A stretch of DNA of 64,000 bases, from the NCBI GenBank assembly GCA_017503785.1, contig JAFVSK010000018.1:42079-106078 (forward strand). The letters are read 5' to 3'. Under the pieces are notes generated by a model. It had not been told where the DNA came from. It worked only from the letters and a program-made list of their open reading frames with translations, and made no database searches. A program made the position numbers and the translations under genes. Below are positions 40,766 to 49,900 of this stretch, piece by piece. The stretch is from Clostridia bacterium. GTDB lineage: Bacteria > Bacillota > Clostridia > Oscillospirales > Acutalibacteraceae. Position 1 is the stretch's first letter. Every line of letters begins with the position of its first letter.

Positions 40766-42097
40766 TTACCCCTCCTTTACTTCTAAGGTGATGACCTTAT
40801 CGGTCACGCTTTTGATAACACCGGCCAGCGGTGCGTTGAGCCCCACGCTGAGCGCGTTCTCAGCCGCGGCGGCGATGGGTTGGCCGGCAACCACGGTATC
40901 GCCCGCCTTGACCAGCGGCACCGACGGTGCGCCGATGTGCTGGGAAAGCAGCAGCTTTAACTGTGCCGGCACCACCGCTTCTTCCGAAAGCGGTGCGGTT
41001 TTGTTGTAGGCGGTGAGGCCCAAGCGCGTGAGCAGGCGGCTCATGGGAACACGGCGATAGGCGCGTTCCTTTTTCACCGGCTCCAGCGTGGCCTTGGGCG
41101 GCTTTACGCCGTGCTGCCGCAGCCCGTTTTTGCAGGCGGTGAGCAGCATACGCGGCGACAGCCCTTGCATGCACGAATACATTTCGCACAAGCCGCAGCC
41201 CGTGCAGAACGCCGAATTGACATACGGCGCGGCATCGTTCGTGACACCGTTGGAGGCCACCAGCATGAACTTATGCGGTTCGATGGGATGACCCAACAAA
41301 TGACGGGGACACAGATCGGTGCAGTAGCTGCATTGGCAGCAGGCGGCCATGGCGCGCTTCATATCCAAGAACGGCTTGGCACGCTTTTTCTGCACGATGG
41401 TGTGCGATTCGGGCAGTACCAGCACCGCGTTGGTGGTTTTGGTGACCGGCTCCAGCGGGCTTCCCAGACGGCCCATCATGGGGCCGCCGAACACGTAGGC
41501 AGGATCCTCCACCGTGACACCGCCGGCTTTTTCCAGCAGCAGGCTCACGGGGGTGCCCAACGGCACGCGCAGAGTGACGGGATGCGCCACCTCGCCGGCA
41601 ACGGTAACGTACTTGTGCGTGAGCGCCTTGCCCGCCAGCAAGCGGGACATGTTGTACACCGTTTCCACGTTGAAAACGGTGACACCCACCGAAATGGGCA
41701 GCGCACCCGGGGCGACTACGCGGCCGGTGGCCTCGTAGATCATCACCACCTCGTCACCGGCGGGATACACCTCCGGCAGCGGGCACAACGTCATATTCTG
41801 AAAGGAGCTGAGCAGCGGGGTAACGGCTTCGATCGTGCGCTTATACGAACGCTTGACCGCTACGATCACCGAGGTGGCTCCTACAGTTTTCGCAATTAGA
41901 TCCAACGTACCGAGAACTTCTTCTGCGTATTTCTCCAGCACCTGACGGTGGAGCTTGAGCAGCGGTTCACATTCGGCACAGTTGAGAATGATGGTGTCGG
42001 CCTTGGCGTCCAGCTTGGCGTAGGACGGAAATCCCGCGCCGCCGGCACCCACGACACCGCCGTCTCGCAGGACGACTTTCAGTTCATCGAGTGTCAT
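40766..42097 (-). CDS. pduS: PduS-like RnfC-type electron-transfer protein
   Basis: 443 residues. RnfC/NuoF-like start GGVVGAGGAGFPSYAKL and NCAECEPLL, FMN/NADH-binding region, an SLBB domain (YVTVAGEVAHPVTLRVPLG), and two iron-sulfur motifs (CCQCSYCTDLCP and CTGCGLCEMYSC). A biotinyl-like barrel ends the chain (PLVKAGDTVVAGQPI). PduS oxidises NADH and reduces cobalamin in Salmonella; without a B12 enzyme in this locus it may simply move electrons across the shell with PduT. Confidence 0.92.
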   Translation of the reverse strand: MTLDELKVVLRDGGVVGAGGAGFPSYAKLDAKADTIILNCAECEPLLKLHRQVLEKYAEEVLGTLDLIAKTVGATSVIVAVKRSYKRTIEAVTPLLSSFQNMTLCPLPEVYPAGDEVVMIYEATGRVVAPGALPISVGVTVFNVETVYNMSRLLAGKALTHKYVTVAGEVAHPVTLRVPLGTPVSLLLEKAGGVTVEDPAYVFGGPMMGRLGSPLEPVTKTTNAVLVLPESHTIVQKKRAKPFLDMKRAMAACCQCSYCTDLCPRHLLGHPIEPHKFMLVASNGVTNDAAPYVNSAFCTGCGLCEMYSCMQGLSPRMLLTACKNGLRQHGVKPPKATLEPVKKERAYRRVPMSRLLTRLGLTAYNKTAPLSEEAVVPAQLKLLLSQHIGAPSVPLVKAGDTVVAGQPIAAAAENALSVGLNAPLAGVIKSVTDKVITLEVKEG

Positions 42098-42376
42098 TTA
42101 GTTCATCACTCCGGCTAAACCAATGCCGCTGTCGACGATACCCACAATGGCGGCATCGACCGGCGACTCCGACATACCGCAGCCGATACGCGCTGCGCTG
42201 CCCATGGCAACCAACACGATCTCGCCGATACCGGCGCCCACGTTATCGACCGCGACGATCTTGTTCGTGGCATCGCCCAGCTCAGGCAGGGGCTCCACCA
42301 CCATAAACTTGCTTCCGATAAGATTTTCGTTCTTGCGCGTGGACACGATGCTGCCCACCACTTTACCTACGATCAT
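42098..42376 (-). CDS. BMC-P pentameric vertex protein (EutN/CcmL)
   Basis: 92 residues: MIVGKVVGSIVSTRKNENLIGSKF, VAVDNVGAGIGEIVLVAMGSAA and a final VDAAIVGIVD are the EutN/CcmL/PduN signature. Pentamers cap the twelve vertices of the shell. Its stop directly abuts the pduS start codon. Confidence 0.95.
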   Translation of the reverse strand: MIVGKVVGSIVSTRKNENLIGSKFMVVEPLPELGDATNKIVAVDNVGAGIGEIVLVAMGSAARIGCGMSESPVDAAIVGIVDSGIGLAGVMN

Positions 42377-42460
42377 TGCTCTCTCCTCCTTCTATGATAG
42401 AACCCGTCGGATCAGGCTGACGGGCGCGTTGCCCGTCAGCCTGAAATGATCCGATTCGGA

Positions 42461-42739
42461 TTACTTCAGCGAGGGCAGGATCTTCTCCACGTCTGCATGC
42501 GGACGCGGGATGACGTGCGTAGCAACCAGCTCACCCAGCTTCGAAGCCGAGGATGCGCCGGACTCGACAGCAGCCTTAACAGCGCCGACGTCGCCACGGA
42601 CCATCACGCTCACCAAGCCGGAACCGATCTTCTCGGTGCCGATGAGCTCTACGTTCGCAGCCTTGACCATCGAGTCGGCGGCTTCGATCGCAGCAACCAG
42701 ACCTCTGGTTTCGACCATACCTAATGCTTCCAGTGCCAT
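42461..42739 (-). CDS. BMC-H shell protein (PduA/J-like) A
   Basis: 92 residues. [20 protein letters not shown], then [22 protein letters not shown], a single BMC domain that forms hexameric facets. Pore loop around KIGSG. Nearly identical to shell proteins at 42777 and 43463; the three genes are recent duplicates. RBS AAGGAGGT. Confidence 0.95.
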   Translation of the reverse strand: MALEALGMVETRGLVAAIEAADSMVKAANVELIGTEKIGSGLVSVMVRGDVGAVKAAVESGASSASKLGELVATHVIPRPHADVEKILPSLK

Positions 42740-42776
42740 TGCGGTAACCTCCTTATGGATAGTGAATATGGGTAAC

Positions 42777-43136
42777 TTATTTCAGTACCGGCAGGATCTT
42801 CTCCACGTCGCCGTGCGGGCGCGGGATCACGTGAGTGGCAACGAGCTCGCCCAGCTTCGAAGCGGAGCCAGCGCCGGCCTCAACAGCAGCCTTCACGGCG
42901 CCAACGTCGCCGCGAACCATAACGCTCACCAAACCGGAGCCGATCTTCTCGGTGCCGATGAGAGTGACGTTAGCGGCTTTCACCATGGCATCGGCCGCCT
43001 CGATTGCTGCGACCAAGCCTCTGGTTTCCACCATACCTAATGCTTCCAGTGCCATTTTCTTTACCTCCTTTACCGGTTTGGGACTTTCTACTACTTCAGC
43101 GGCCTCCGCCGCGGGGGTTTTGGTTTGTTCTGCCAT
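42777..43136 (-). CDS. BMC-H shell protein B with alternative N-terminal extension
   Basis: 119 residues from the first ATG (43136, preceded by AAAGGGG), or 92 from an internal ATG (43055) preceded by a much stronger AAAGGAGG. The extra 27 residues ([20 protein letters not shown] and onward) are Ala/Glu/Pro/Lys-rich and unlike a BMC fold. Two products may be made from one gene. The BMC domain is nearly the same as at 42461. Confidence 0.9.
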   Translation of the reverse strand: MAEQTKTPAAEAAEVVESPKPVKEVKKMALEALGMVETRGLVAAIEAADAMVKAANVTLIGTEKIGSGLVSVMVRGDVGAVKAAVEAGAGSASKLGELVATHVIPRPHGDVEKILPVLK

Positions 43137-43142
43137 AGCGGT

Positions 43143-43436
43143 TTATTCCCCTTTCGGTTTGATACGGGACGCGCTCAGCTGCACCAGGCGGGCCGTTTCC
43201 GCGTGGGGATTGGCGATCACGGCGCTGGCGACCGGCCGTTTGATGGCCCCGGCGCACGCGTTCTCCACCGCGGCGGTAACCGCCGACACGTCGCCCTCCA
43301 CGATGACCGTGACCAAGCGACCGCCCAGCTTACGCTCCCATGTGACTAATTCCACATTAGCGGATTTACACATAATATCCAGACAGTCGATCCCGGCGGT
43401 GACACCGGAAACCTCTATCAAGCCCAATGCTTTCAT
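43143..43436 (-). CDS. BMC-H shell protein C, divergent
   Basis: 97 residues. MKALGLIEVSGVTAGIDCLD followed by GGRLVTVIVEGDVSAVTAAV. The pore segment is ERKLGGR instead of EKIGSG, giving a charged, different pore. ATG 43436 is 8 nt after AAGGAG; a GTG three codons earlier overlaps that site. Confidence 0.92.
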   Translation of the reverse strand: MKALGLIEVSGVTAGIDCLDIMCKSANVELVTWERKLGGRLVTVIVEGDVSAVTAAVENACAGAIKRPVASAVIANPHAETARLVQLSASRIKPKGE

Positions 43437-43462
43437 AACGGGCACTCCTTAAACAGCAGTTT

Positions 43463-43735
43463 TTACAGCTTCGGCAGGATCTTCTCCACATCACCGTGCG
43501 GACGCGGGATCACGTGAACGGCAACCAGCTCGCCCAGCTTGGAAGCGGAGCTTGCACCGGCTTCGACAGCGGCCTTCACGGCGCCAACGTCGCCGCGGAC
43601 CATCACGCTCACCAAACCGGAACCGATCTTTTCGGTGCCGATGAGAGCAACTTCGGCAGCCTTAACCATCGCATCGGCGGCCTCGATCGCGGCAACCAGA
43701 CCGCGAGTTTCTACCATACCCAGAGCTTCTTTCAT
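43463..43735 (-). CDS. BMC-H shell protein D (PduA/J-like)
   Basis: 90 residues from ATG 43735 (9 nt after AGGAGG). [20 protein letters not shown], then [16 protein letters not shown]. Near copy of the proteins at 42461 and 42777. An ATG three codons upstream abuts the ribosome site. Confidence 0.94.
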   Translation of the reverse strand: MKEALGMVETRGLVAAIEAADAMVKAAEVALIGTEKIGSGLVSVMVRGDVGAVKAAVEAGASSASKLGELVAVHVIPRPHGDVEKILPKL

Positions 43736-43759
43736 GACATTCATCCTCCTGATTTATCG

Positions 43760-44074
43760 TTAATTTTTATCAAACGCGTTGAGTTTGAGCATTTTTTCGG
43801 TGTCTTCCTCGGTGCTGGTCATGATGTGTGTGCTGACCACACCCGACACCTTTTCGGCGGCCTCCGCCGCCGCGGCAACCGCCGCCTCAACGTTGGGAAC
43901 CGTGCCGCGGAACTTGATGGCCACGATCAGCGGAACCGGCATGCTGTCGGCATTGGCGGGTTTGTTTTTGTCAAAGTGTTCCACGGTAACATCCGCGGCC
44001 TTACAGCCGGCATCGCACGCGCAAAACGCGGCGACCAGACCGAACACTTCCACGATACCGGTGGCGTTACGCAT
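43760..44074 (-). CDS. BMC-domain shell protein E, variant
   Basis: 104 residues. MRNATGIVEVFGLVAAFCAC, then AIKFRGTVPNVEAAVAAAAE. A single BMC domain with a longer pore-side insertion (EHFDKNKPANADSMPVP) and three Cys in the first helix region. Probably a minor facet protein of special permeability. Confidence 0.88.
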   Translation of the reverse strand: MRNATGIVEVFGLVAAFCACDAGCKAADVTVEHFDKNKPANADSMPVPLIVAIKFRGTVPNVEAAVAAAAEAAEKVSGVVSTHIMTSTEEDTEKMLKLNAFDKN

Positions 44075-44087
44075 ACTCCGTCACCTC

Positions 44088-45293
44088 TTATTTGTTGACG
44101 ATGGCGATCTTCAGACCTTCCATCTTCAGATTGGTAACCAACGCATCGTTGATCTCTTCCAACGGATAGCGGTGCGTGATGAGCTTGCTCATCGGCAGGC
44201 CGATGCCCTTGGCACGCTTGAGGAAATCAAACGTGGTGGCGTAATCACGCAGCGTGTACACCCACGAACCCACGGTGGTGATCTCCTTGGAGCAGATATC
44301 GAAGTGCGGGTTGATGGTGGCGTCGCCGCCGTTGACGAAGAAGCCCAGCTCGCACAAGCCGCCGCCGTTGCGGATGAACTTGTAGATATTGGCGTGGGCC
44401 ACGGGAGAACCGGTGCACTGGAACGCGAAGTCGGCCAGATAGCCGCCGAACGCTGCCTTCACACCGTCGGTCAGGGCTTCGATGCCCTTATAATCCTTGA
44501 AGTTCACCGTTGCGCAGGCGCCCATTTCCTTGGCGAAGGCCAAGCGCTTTTCCTCACCGTCGACTGCGACGATGTTTTCCACACCCATGGTGCGCAGCAC
44601 CGCAATGCAGATGAGGCCGATGGGGCCGCAGCCCTGCACCACAACGCGGCTGTTAAAGCGCAGGATGCCGGTGGTCTTGGCACGCTCAACGGCGTGGATG
44701 AGCACCGCGCAGGGCTCGATGAGAATACGGGAATCGAGGTCGAGATCGCTGACGTTGAACACCGACGAGCCCTTGCGGACCAGGATGTAATCGGCGAACC
44801 AGCCGTTCAGATGCACGTCGTCATCCGGCAGCAGGCCGTACACGTCGGCGCCGCCCACGTTCTGCTTGTTCATGTCGAACATTTCGATGTCGGGGTTGGG
44901 CCCGAAGATCACGCTGGTAACGATCTTATCGCCAACGGCGAGGGGCTTACCGGCGCTGTCTTTCTTAACGTTTTTACCCATCTTCACGATCTCGCCGGTG
45001 CCCTCGTGGCCGAGAACCACGGGGATCAGGCTGAAGGGATCGCGCTTAAATTCGTGTGCATCGGTACCGCACACGCCGCAGCCCTCGACCTTGACGAGGA
45101 TGTCATCGTCGCCAACCTCGGGCATGGGGTATTCCTTGATTTCAAACTTCTCAAGCGCCGTGAGCACCGCGACCTTCGCAGTCTTGGGTACGGGGCCGGA
45201 AGCCTTGGCGGGAGCAGCCGCGCCGGCGGGGGATTTCATGCCCTCGAGTACCTGGCGGACGATCTCCTCAATGTTCTGGGAGTTGATATCCAT
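44088..45293 (-). CDS. Zinc-dependent alcohol dehydrogenase with encapsulation helix
   Basis: 401 residues. The N-terminal NIEEIVRQVLEGMKS plus an Ala/Pro linker is an encapsulation peptide. Medium-chain ADH follows: GCGVCGTDAHEF (catalytic zinc), LGHEGTGEIVKMG, and Rossmann motif VVQGCGPIGLICIA. It would interconvert an alcohol and aldehyde (1,2-propanediol/lactaldehyde or propanol/propionaldehyde) and recycle NAD(H) in the lumen. The ATG overlaps the previous stop by one base. Confidence 0.92.
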   Translation of the reverse strand: MDINSQNIEEIVRQVLEGMKSPAGAAAPAKASGPVPKTAKVAVLTALEKFEIKEYPMPEVGDDDILVKVEGCGVCGTDAHEFKRDPFSLIPVVLGHEGTGEIVKMGKNVKKDSAGKPLAVGDKIVTSVIFGPNPDIEMFDMNKQNVGGADVYGLLPDDDVHLNGWFADYILVRKGSSVFNVSDLDLDSRILIEPCAVLIHAVERAKTTGILRFNSRVVVQGCGPIGLICIAVLRTMGVENIVAVDGEEKRLAFAKEMGACATVNFKDYKGIEALTDGVKAAFGGYLADFAFQCTGSPVAHANIYKFIRNGGGLCELGFFVNGGDATINPHFDICSKEITTVGSWVYTLRDYATTFDFLKRAKGIGLPMSKLITHRYPLEEINDALVTNLKMEGLKIAIVNK

Positions 45294-45766
45294 TATAAAT
45301 TGCCTCCACTCTGTTCAAAAATCTGCTTGCCGTACACGGCAAGGGCGGTATCCTGTTCCTCGCTGCCGCCGCTCACACCCAAGCCACCCACGATGGTGTC
45401 GCCCAGCTTCAGGGGCTCGCCGCCGCCGAAGATGACGATCTGGCCTTGGTTGGTGAACTGGATGCCGTACAGCGGTTGCCCCGGCTGCGCCAAGGGCTTG
45501 AGCTGCGAGGTTGACATTTTAAGGGCCGTTACGGTGTACGCCTTGTTGAGCGCAATATCGTAGCTGGCGATGTAGGCATCATCCATACATTCGACGAGGA
45601 TGGGGCGGCCGGCGCGATCGCTGATCGCCACCACCGCGTTCACGCCGATGCGTGCGGCCTCTGCCCGAACGGCTTCGGACAGGCGGCGCGCGGTTTCCAG
45701 CGTGAGGGTCCCCGTCACCCGACGGACGACGGCATCCACCACCGCGTGTAACGCCTGTTCGTCCAT
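45293..45766 (-). CDS. GlcG/PduO-C (HbpS-like) protein
   Basis: 157 residues. VVAISDRAGRPILVECMDDAYIAS and VIFGGGEPLKLGDTIVGGLGVSGGSEEQD are diagnostic of the GlcG/HbpS/PduO C-terminal domain, a heme- or cobalamin-related fold of unclear role. The N-terminal EQALHAVVDAVVRRVTGTL looks like another encapsulation helix. ATG at 45766 follows AAGGAGAAATCAA; the longer frame upstream lies inside the aldolase gene. Confidence 0.88.
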   Translation of the reverse strand: MDEQALHAVVDAVVRRVTGTLTLETARRLSEAVRAEAARIGVNAVVAISDRAGRPILVECMDDAYIASYDIALNKAYTVTALKMSTSQLKPLAQPGQPLYGIQFTNQGQIVIFGGGEPLKLGDTIVGGLGVSGGSEEQDTALAVYGKQIFEQSGGNL

Positions 45767-45779
45767 GTTTGATTTCTCC

Positions 45780-46595
45780 TTATTTGCCGAGCTTCTTGAG
45801 AACCTCGCGGGTGATCTCGGCCACCAAGTCGTTGCCGCCGGCAGCAGCACCGCCGGTGCACACGTTTTCGCAGGTGTTGGTGCGGCAGCCGTGGCAGCTG
45901 GGCTTGCCGTTCTTGGCGTTTACGCACATATCGGCCGGGTGCTTACCCTTGAGGCCGTACTGAGCGCGCATGCCGTACAGGCGCTTGACCTGTTCGTCGC
46001 TGAGCTCCTGCGGGCCGCCCAACAGGTTGGAGATGAACAGCAGCTGAGCGTAGAACTCAACCGACTCCATCTTGTGATAGGCACCGAGCAGACTGTCGGC
46101 GTACGTGAGGGCGCCGTGGTTTTCCAGCAGCACCGCATCGAAATACTGCAGGTACTTGGAAACGGCATCCGGAATTTCCTCGGTGGAGGGCGTGCCGTAT
46201 TCGGCGATCGGGACACAGCCCAAGCCCAGCACCGCTTCGGGCATGATGGGCTGGCTCAGCGGGATGCCGGCAATGGCAAAGCCCGTGGCGTACATGGGGT
46301 GTGCGTGCACGACCGACTTTACGTCGGGGCGCTCCTTGTACACACGCATGTGCATTTTGATCTCGGACGAGGGCTTGAAGCCGGGGTTCGCCTGAATGAC
46401 CTTGCCGTTAGCGTCGACCTTGCAGATGAACTCAGGGGTCATGAAGCCCTTGCTCACACCCGTGGGGGTGCAGAGGAAGGTGTTGTCGTCCAGCTTGACG
46501 GAAATGTTACCGTCGTTCGCGGCGACCATGCCCTTGTTGTAGATGCGACGGCCGATCTCGCAAATTTCTTTTTTGATTTCGTACTCGTTTACCAT
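45780..46595 (-). CDS. fucA: Class II aldolase (fuculose-1-phosphate type) with C-terminal encapsulation helix
   Basis: 271 residues. Class II aldolase motifs NDGNISVKLDD, HAHPMYATGFAIAG (zinc His pair) and LLENHGALTYAD. It splits fuculose- or rhamnulose-1-phosphate into DHAP and lactaldehyde. After residue 225 comes a Cys-rich linker (six Cys in about 25 residues: MCVNAKNGKPSCHGC, then CENVC) and the encapsulation helix NDLVAEITREVLKKLGK. First gene of the operon. ATG 46595 follows AAAGGAG; the open frame extends far upstream, antisense to another gene, but has no support there. Confidence 0.92.
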   Translation of the reverse strand: MVNEYEIKKEICEIGRRIYNKGMVAANDGNISVKLDDNTFLCTPTGVSKGFMTPEFICKVDANGKVIQANPGFKPSSEIKMHMRVYKERPDVKSVVHAHPMYATGFAIAGIPLSQPIMPEAVLGLGCVPIAEYGTPSTEEIPDAVSKYLQYFDAVLLENHGALTYADSLLGAYHKMESVEFYAQLLFISNLLGGPQELSDEQVKRLYGMRAQYGLKGKHPADMCVNAKNGKPSCHGCRTNTCENVCTGGAAAGGNDLVAEITREVLKKLGK

Positions 46596-46653
46596 ACTAC
46601 TGACTCCTTTGCGATTTATTGGGATTTTGTTTGGTTCCCTATTATTTGAGTCT

Positions 46654-46682
46654 ATCATACCACGCAATCTCAGGAAAGTCAA
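46654..46682 (-). promoter_or_regulatory. Promoter of the microcompartment operon
   Basis: Read leftward: -35 TTGACT, 17-bp spacer, extended -10 TGG-TATGAT. Confidence 0.82.
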
Positions 46683-46795
46683 CACCTTTTTTTGGTTTTT
46701 TCTTTGTTTTTGTTGAATTTTAGGCTTGTTGTCGGTGGTTTTGGGGGTCAAATCCGTTTTCTTGTGTGAAAAATTGCAGAAATCTAACAAGAAAT

Positions 46796-46810
46796 CACAT
46801 TTTAAATGTG
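46796..46810. promoter_or_regulatory. Palindrome CACATTT-T-AAATGTG in the divergent region
   Basis: A perfect 15-bp palindrome about 115 bp upstream of the aldolase promoter and 80 bp upstream of the rightward one. Possible regulator site (DeoR is a candidate). Apart from the two promoters, nothing else is seen in 46596-46946. Confidence 0.4.
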
Positions 46811-46888
46811 GGTTGCGGCGAGGTTTTGAGAAAATCAAACGCGAGGAACGATACGCAGGGCGGTCCTCGGGGAGGGTGCGGGTGACTC

Positions 46889-46917
46889 TTGCTTTTTTAT
46901 ATATATAATGGTAGAAT
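46889..46917 (+). promoter_or_regulatory. Promoter of the GLUG/TPR-like membrane protein gene
   Basis: -35 TTGCTT, 17-bp AT-rich spacer, extended -10 TGG-TAGAAT. Confidence 0.72.
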
Positions 46918-46946
46918 AGAAATAACCGAAATAAGGAGGGGTCCCT

Positions 46947-49900
46947 ATGGAAGGTAACGCATCTCACAGCAACCCCCGCTTGGAGCGGGCCTGCAATCTG
47001 CTTGCGGATGAAACATTCGACCGCGCCGTCGACGTGCTCAACCAAGAGCTCGACGAAAATCCCCACAACAGCGAAGCCTATTGGTTGCTGCTGTTGGCAC
47101 AGCGCCAGTGTGTGGACGAGAACACACTGATTCATCGTGGCATTCCCTTTACCAACGACACCGCCTACACCTACGCCTGCCGCTATGCCGACGAGGCACA
47201 GCAGGCACACTATCAGCAAGCGGCTGAAAGCACGCTGTTTTTCACCCACACCCAGGTGCTGCAATGCGCCGCCAAGGGCGATACGTTCCGCATGAAGAAG
47301 TGGATCGGCCATTACGCTGCACATTGCCCGCAAAAAGACGACCGTTTCCTCGCCCTGCATACGCTGTTGGGTGAGATGGGTGGTCTGGCGGTGCCCTCGA
47401 ACGGCACCATCGGCATGGTCGCCACGCTGCACGGTATCTACCGCGAGCTGGAAGGCCGCTTCCCCACGGAGGAGGTCACCGCCGCGCTGAACAACGCGTT
47501 TACCGTGTTTATGCAGCACTTTACCGACGAGGCGGTTGCAGCGGCTTCGGTGTCGGCGAAAAGCGCCGATTACACCGTAGATCCCAAACGCGCCGACGAG
47601 GACCTGCGCAAGCGCGCAGCGGCCTTGCTGAAAGAGAACGATGCCATTCGGCGGTGGATCGATCCTGTGGCCGTGTGGAGCGACTGCGGCAAGCTGCCGC
47701 CCCTGCCCGCCACCCTGCCCGACGGCTCCCCCACCGACCGCACCGCGCGTGCGCGGCTGCTGGCGGAGCTGCTGCAAAAAGAGAAGCCCGAGTGGGATAT
47801 CAAGCGCTACGCCGTGATCGACGCGCTGTACGATGCGTGCGGCGACGAGGACGGACGGCTCGCGTTCCATCGGTCGATCTTAAAACGCAAGGGCGTTACC
47901 GCCAAGGAACTGCAATATCTGGCACTGCGCAGCAGCGAGGGTGCCGAGGCGGCCTGGCAATACGTGCTGTCCCAGTCGGACAAGCTCACCGTTGCGCTGC
48001 CGCCGTTGGATGCGGAAAAGCCGGTGGAGAAATTCTTAAAGAAAGAGCTTGGCGACGAAGCCCGACGCACCGCCATTCGCGCGTTGCTGGAGGAGCGCCG
48101 TCAATGGACCGCCACGCTGGAGGCGCAGGTGCTGCAACCGCTCGAAGCCTGGGCCAACCGTGCGCTGCAAGCGCCCGACAGCCCGCACCGCTCGGAGTGG
48201 GAGGCCTTTACCGATGCCCTGCACCGCGCCGTGACGGCGCTTACCGCCACCTGCGACACCCTGCTCGACAAGGTGAACACCGCCATTGCCGACTACGATG
48301 CCACGCTGCTCAAAAGCAGCCAAAGCAGCGGCAAAAAGGCGGCCGTCACCTCATCCATCACGCTGGGGTTGGCGTTCGTGGGGCTGCTTTTGTCGGTCTA
48401 CTGGCTGCTGGCACCGCAGCAGGTGCTCAACCATTCTGTTTACATACTGTACGGCTGCCTGCTGGGCGGGTGGCTGGTGCTGCGTCCCATTTTGGTGGCC
48501 ATTCAAAAGGCGCAGCGGGAAAACCGCCGCCTGGGCGATAAAATGAGCAACGAGGCCGCGCGCTACACGCCTGCCTGCCGTCGTTTGACTACGTGGGCAC
48601 CGCGGCTGACCAACGTGGCGTTCTTCGCTTCGGTGGCGGCGCTGGTTTGGTCGTTGCTGACGTTTAACGCCCACGTTGGCGTGCAGCCCATCAACAAGGC
48701 CGAGGATTTTGCGAAGCTGCTCACCAATCCGCTGGGTCACTATCAGCTGGCAGCCGATATTGACCTGGCAGCCACCGAGCTGCCCACCGTGCCGTTCTTC
48801 TTTGGTGAAGTGGACGGCGGCGGTCACAAGCTGCTCAACGCCGCTCAAGGCGAAAGCACGTGGATCGGCCGCAATTTCGGCAAGATCTATAACCTCACGC
48901 TGGAAAACGGCACCTGGCAGCAGGCGCTGGTGAACAACAATCACGGCACCCTGCGCGATCTCGCCGTAAACAACGTTACCCGTGCGTTCGGTGAAGCGTT
49001 ACCCAAGTCATTCCGTTTGGCGGTACTGGCCGAGAACAACACCGGCATCATCGCCAACTGCCGTCTTACCGGCGGCGCGGTGAAGTTCACCGCCGATTAC
49101 ACCGTATCCGATGCGCTGCTGCTTGGTGCGGTCGCCGCCAAAAACAAGGGAACCGTGATCAACTGCCACAGCGATATGCCCATCACGCTGGGATTGAACT
49201 GGATGAGCGCCAAAGCTCCCGGCGATCATGAGATCGGCAGTCTGGTGGGCAACAACGACGGCGGCACGGTGGAGGGCTCGTCCTACACCGGCAAGTTCAC
49301 CGCCGCCATTGCCGACGGTATCAGCAACGGTAGCGGTCACCTGTATGCCGGCGGTCTGATCGGCCACGAGGGCACGGTGTCTCGCTCGTTCTTTAACGGC
49401 GAGCTGGCCGTTACCCTCACCGCCCCCAAGAATTCGGGCGCCGACGGCCATACCTACTGCTACGCAGGCGCTATTTCCGGCGCTTCGGGTATGAGCAATT
49501 CCTACGCGCAGGGCAAGCTGGCCGTGACGAGCCGTGCCGAGTGTGACAAGACCTTCACGGTGTACACCGGCGCGCTCACCGGCAACATTCCGGTGGGTGC
49601 CCGACTCGAAAACTGCTATCACTCGCTCGCCTGCTCGGTGAAGAATACGCCGTATAAGAAAAAGACCGCTTCTTACGATTACTGCATCGTGGCGGGTCGT
49701 GCTTCGCAAGTAGGTGAGGTGGCGCATTTGGTGAACTCGTTTGTGTACGGCACCAAAAAAGCGAATAACAGCTGCGGCGAAGAGGAACTGGTGATCGAAA
49801 ACAGCTACAAATCGGCTTCGCTGTTCCCGAACGGCAAGAATTTGAAGCCCGCCCGCACGATGACTACCGTGAAATTCCTTACCGAAACGCTGGGCTGGAG

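Noticed and set aside
46596-47870. Long leftward open frame extending the aldolase to almost 700 residues
   Set aside because: The extra part is antisense to the rightward 1024-residue gene and crosses the operon promoter; a strong ribosome site and conserved start are at 46595.
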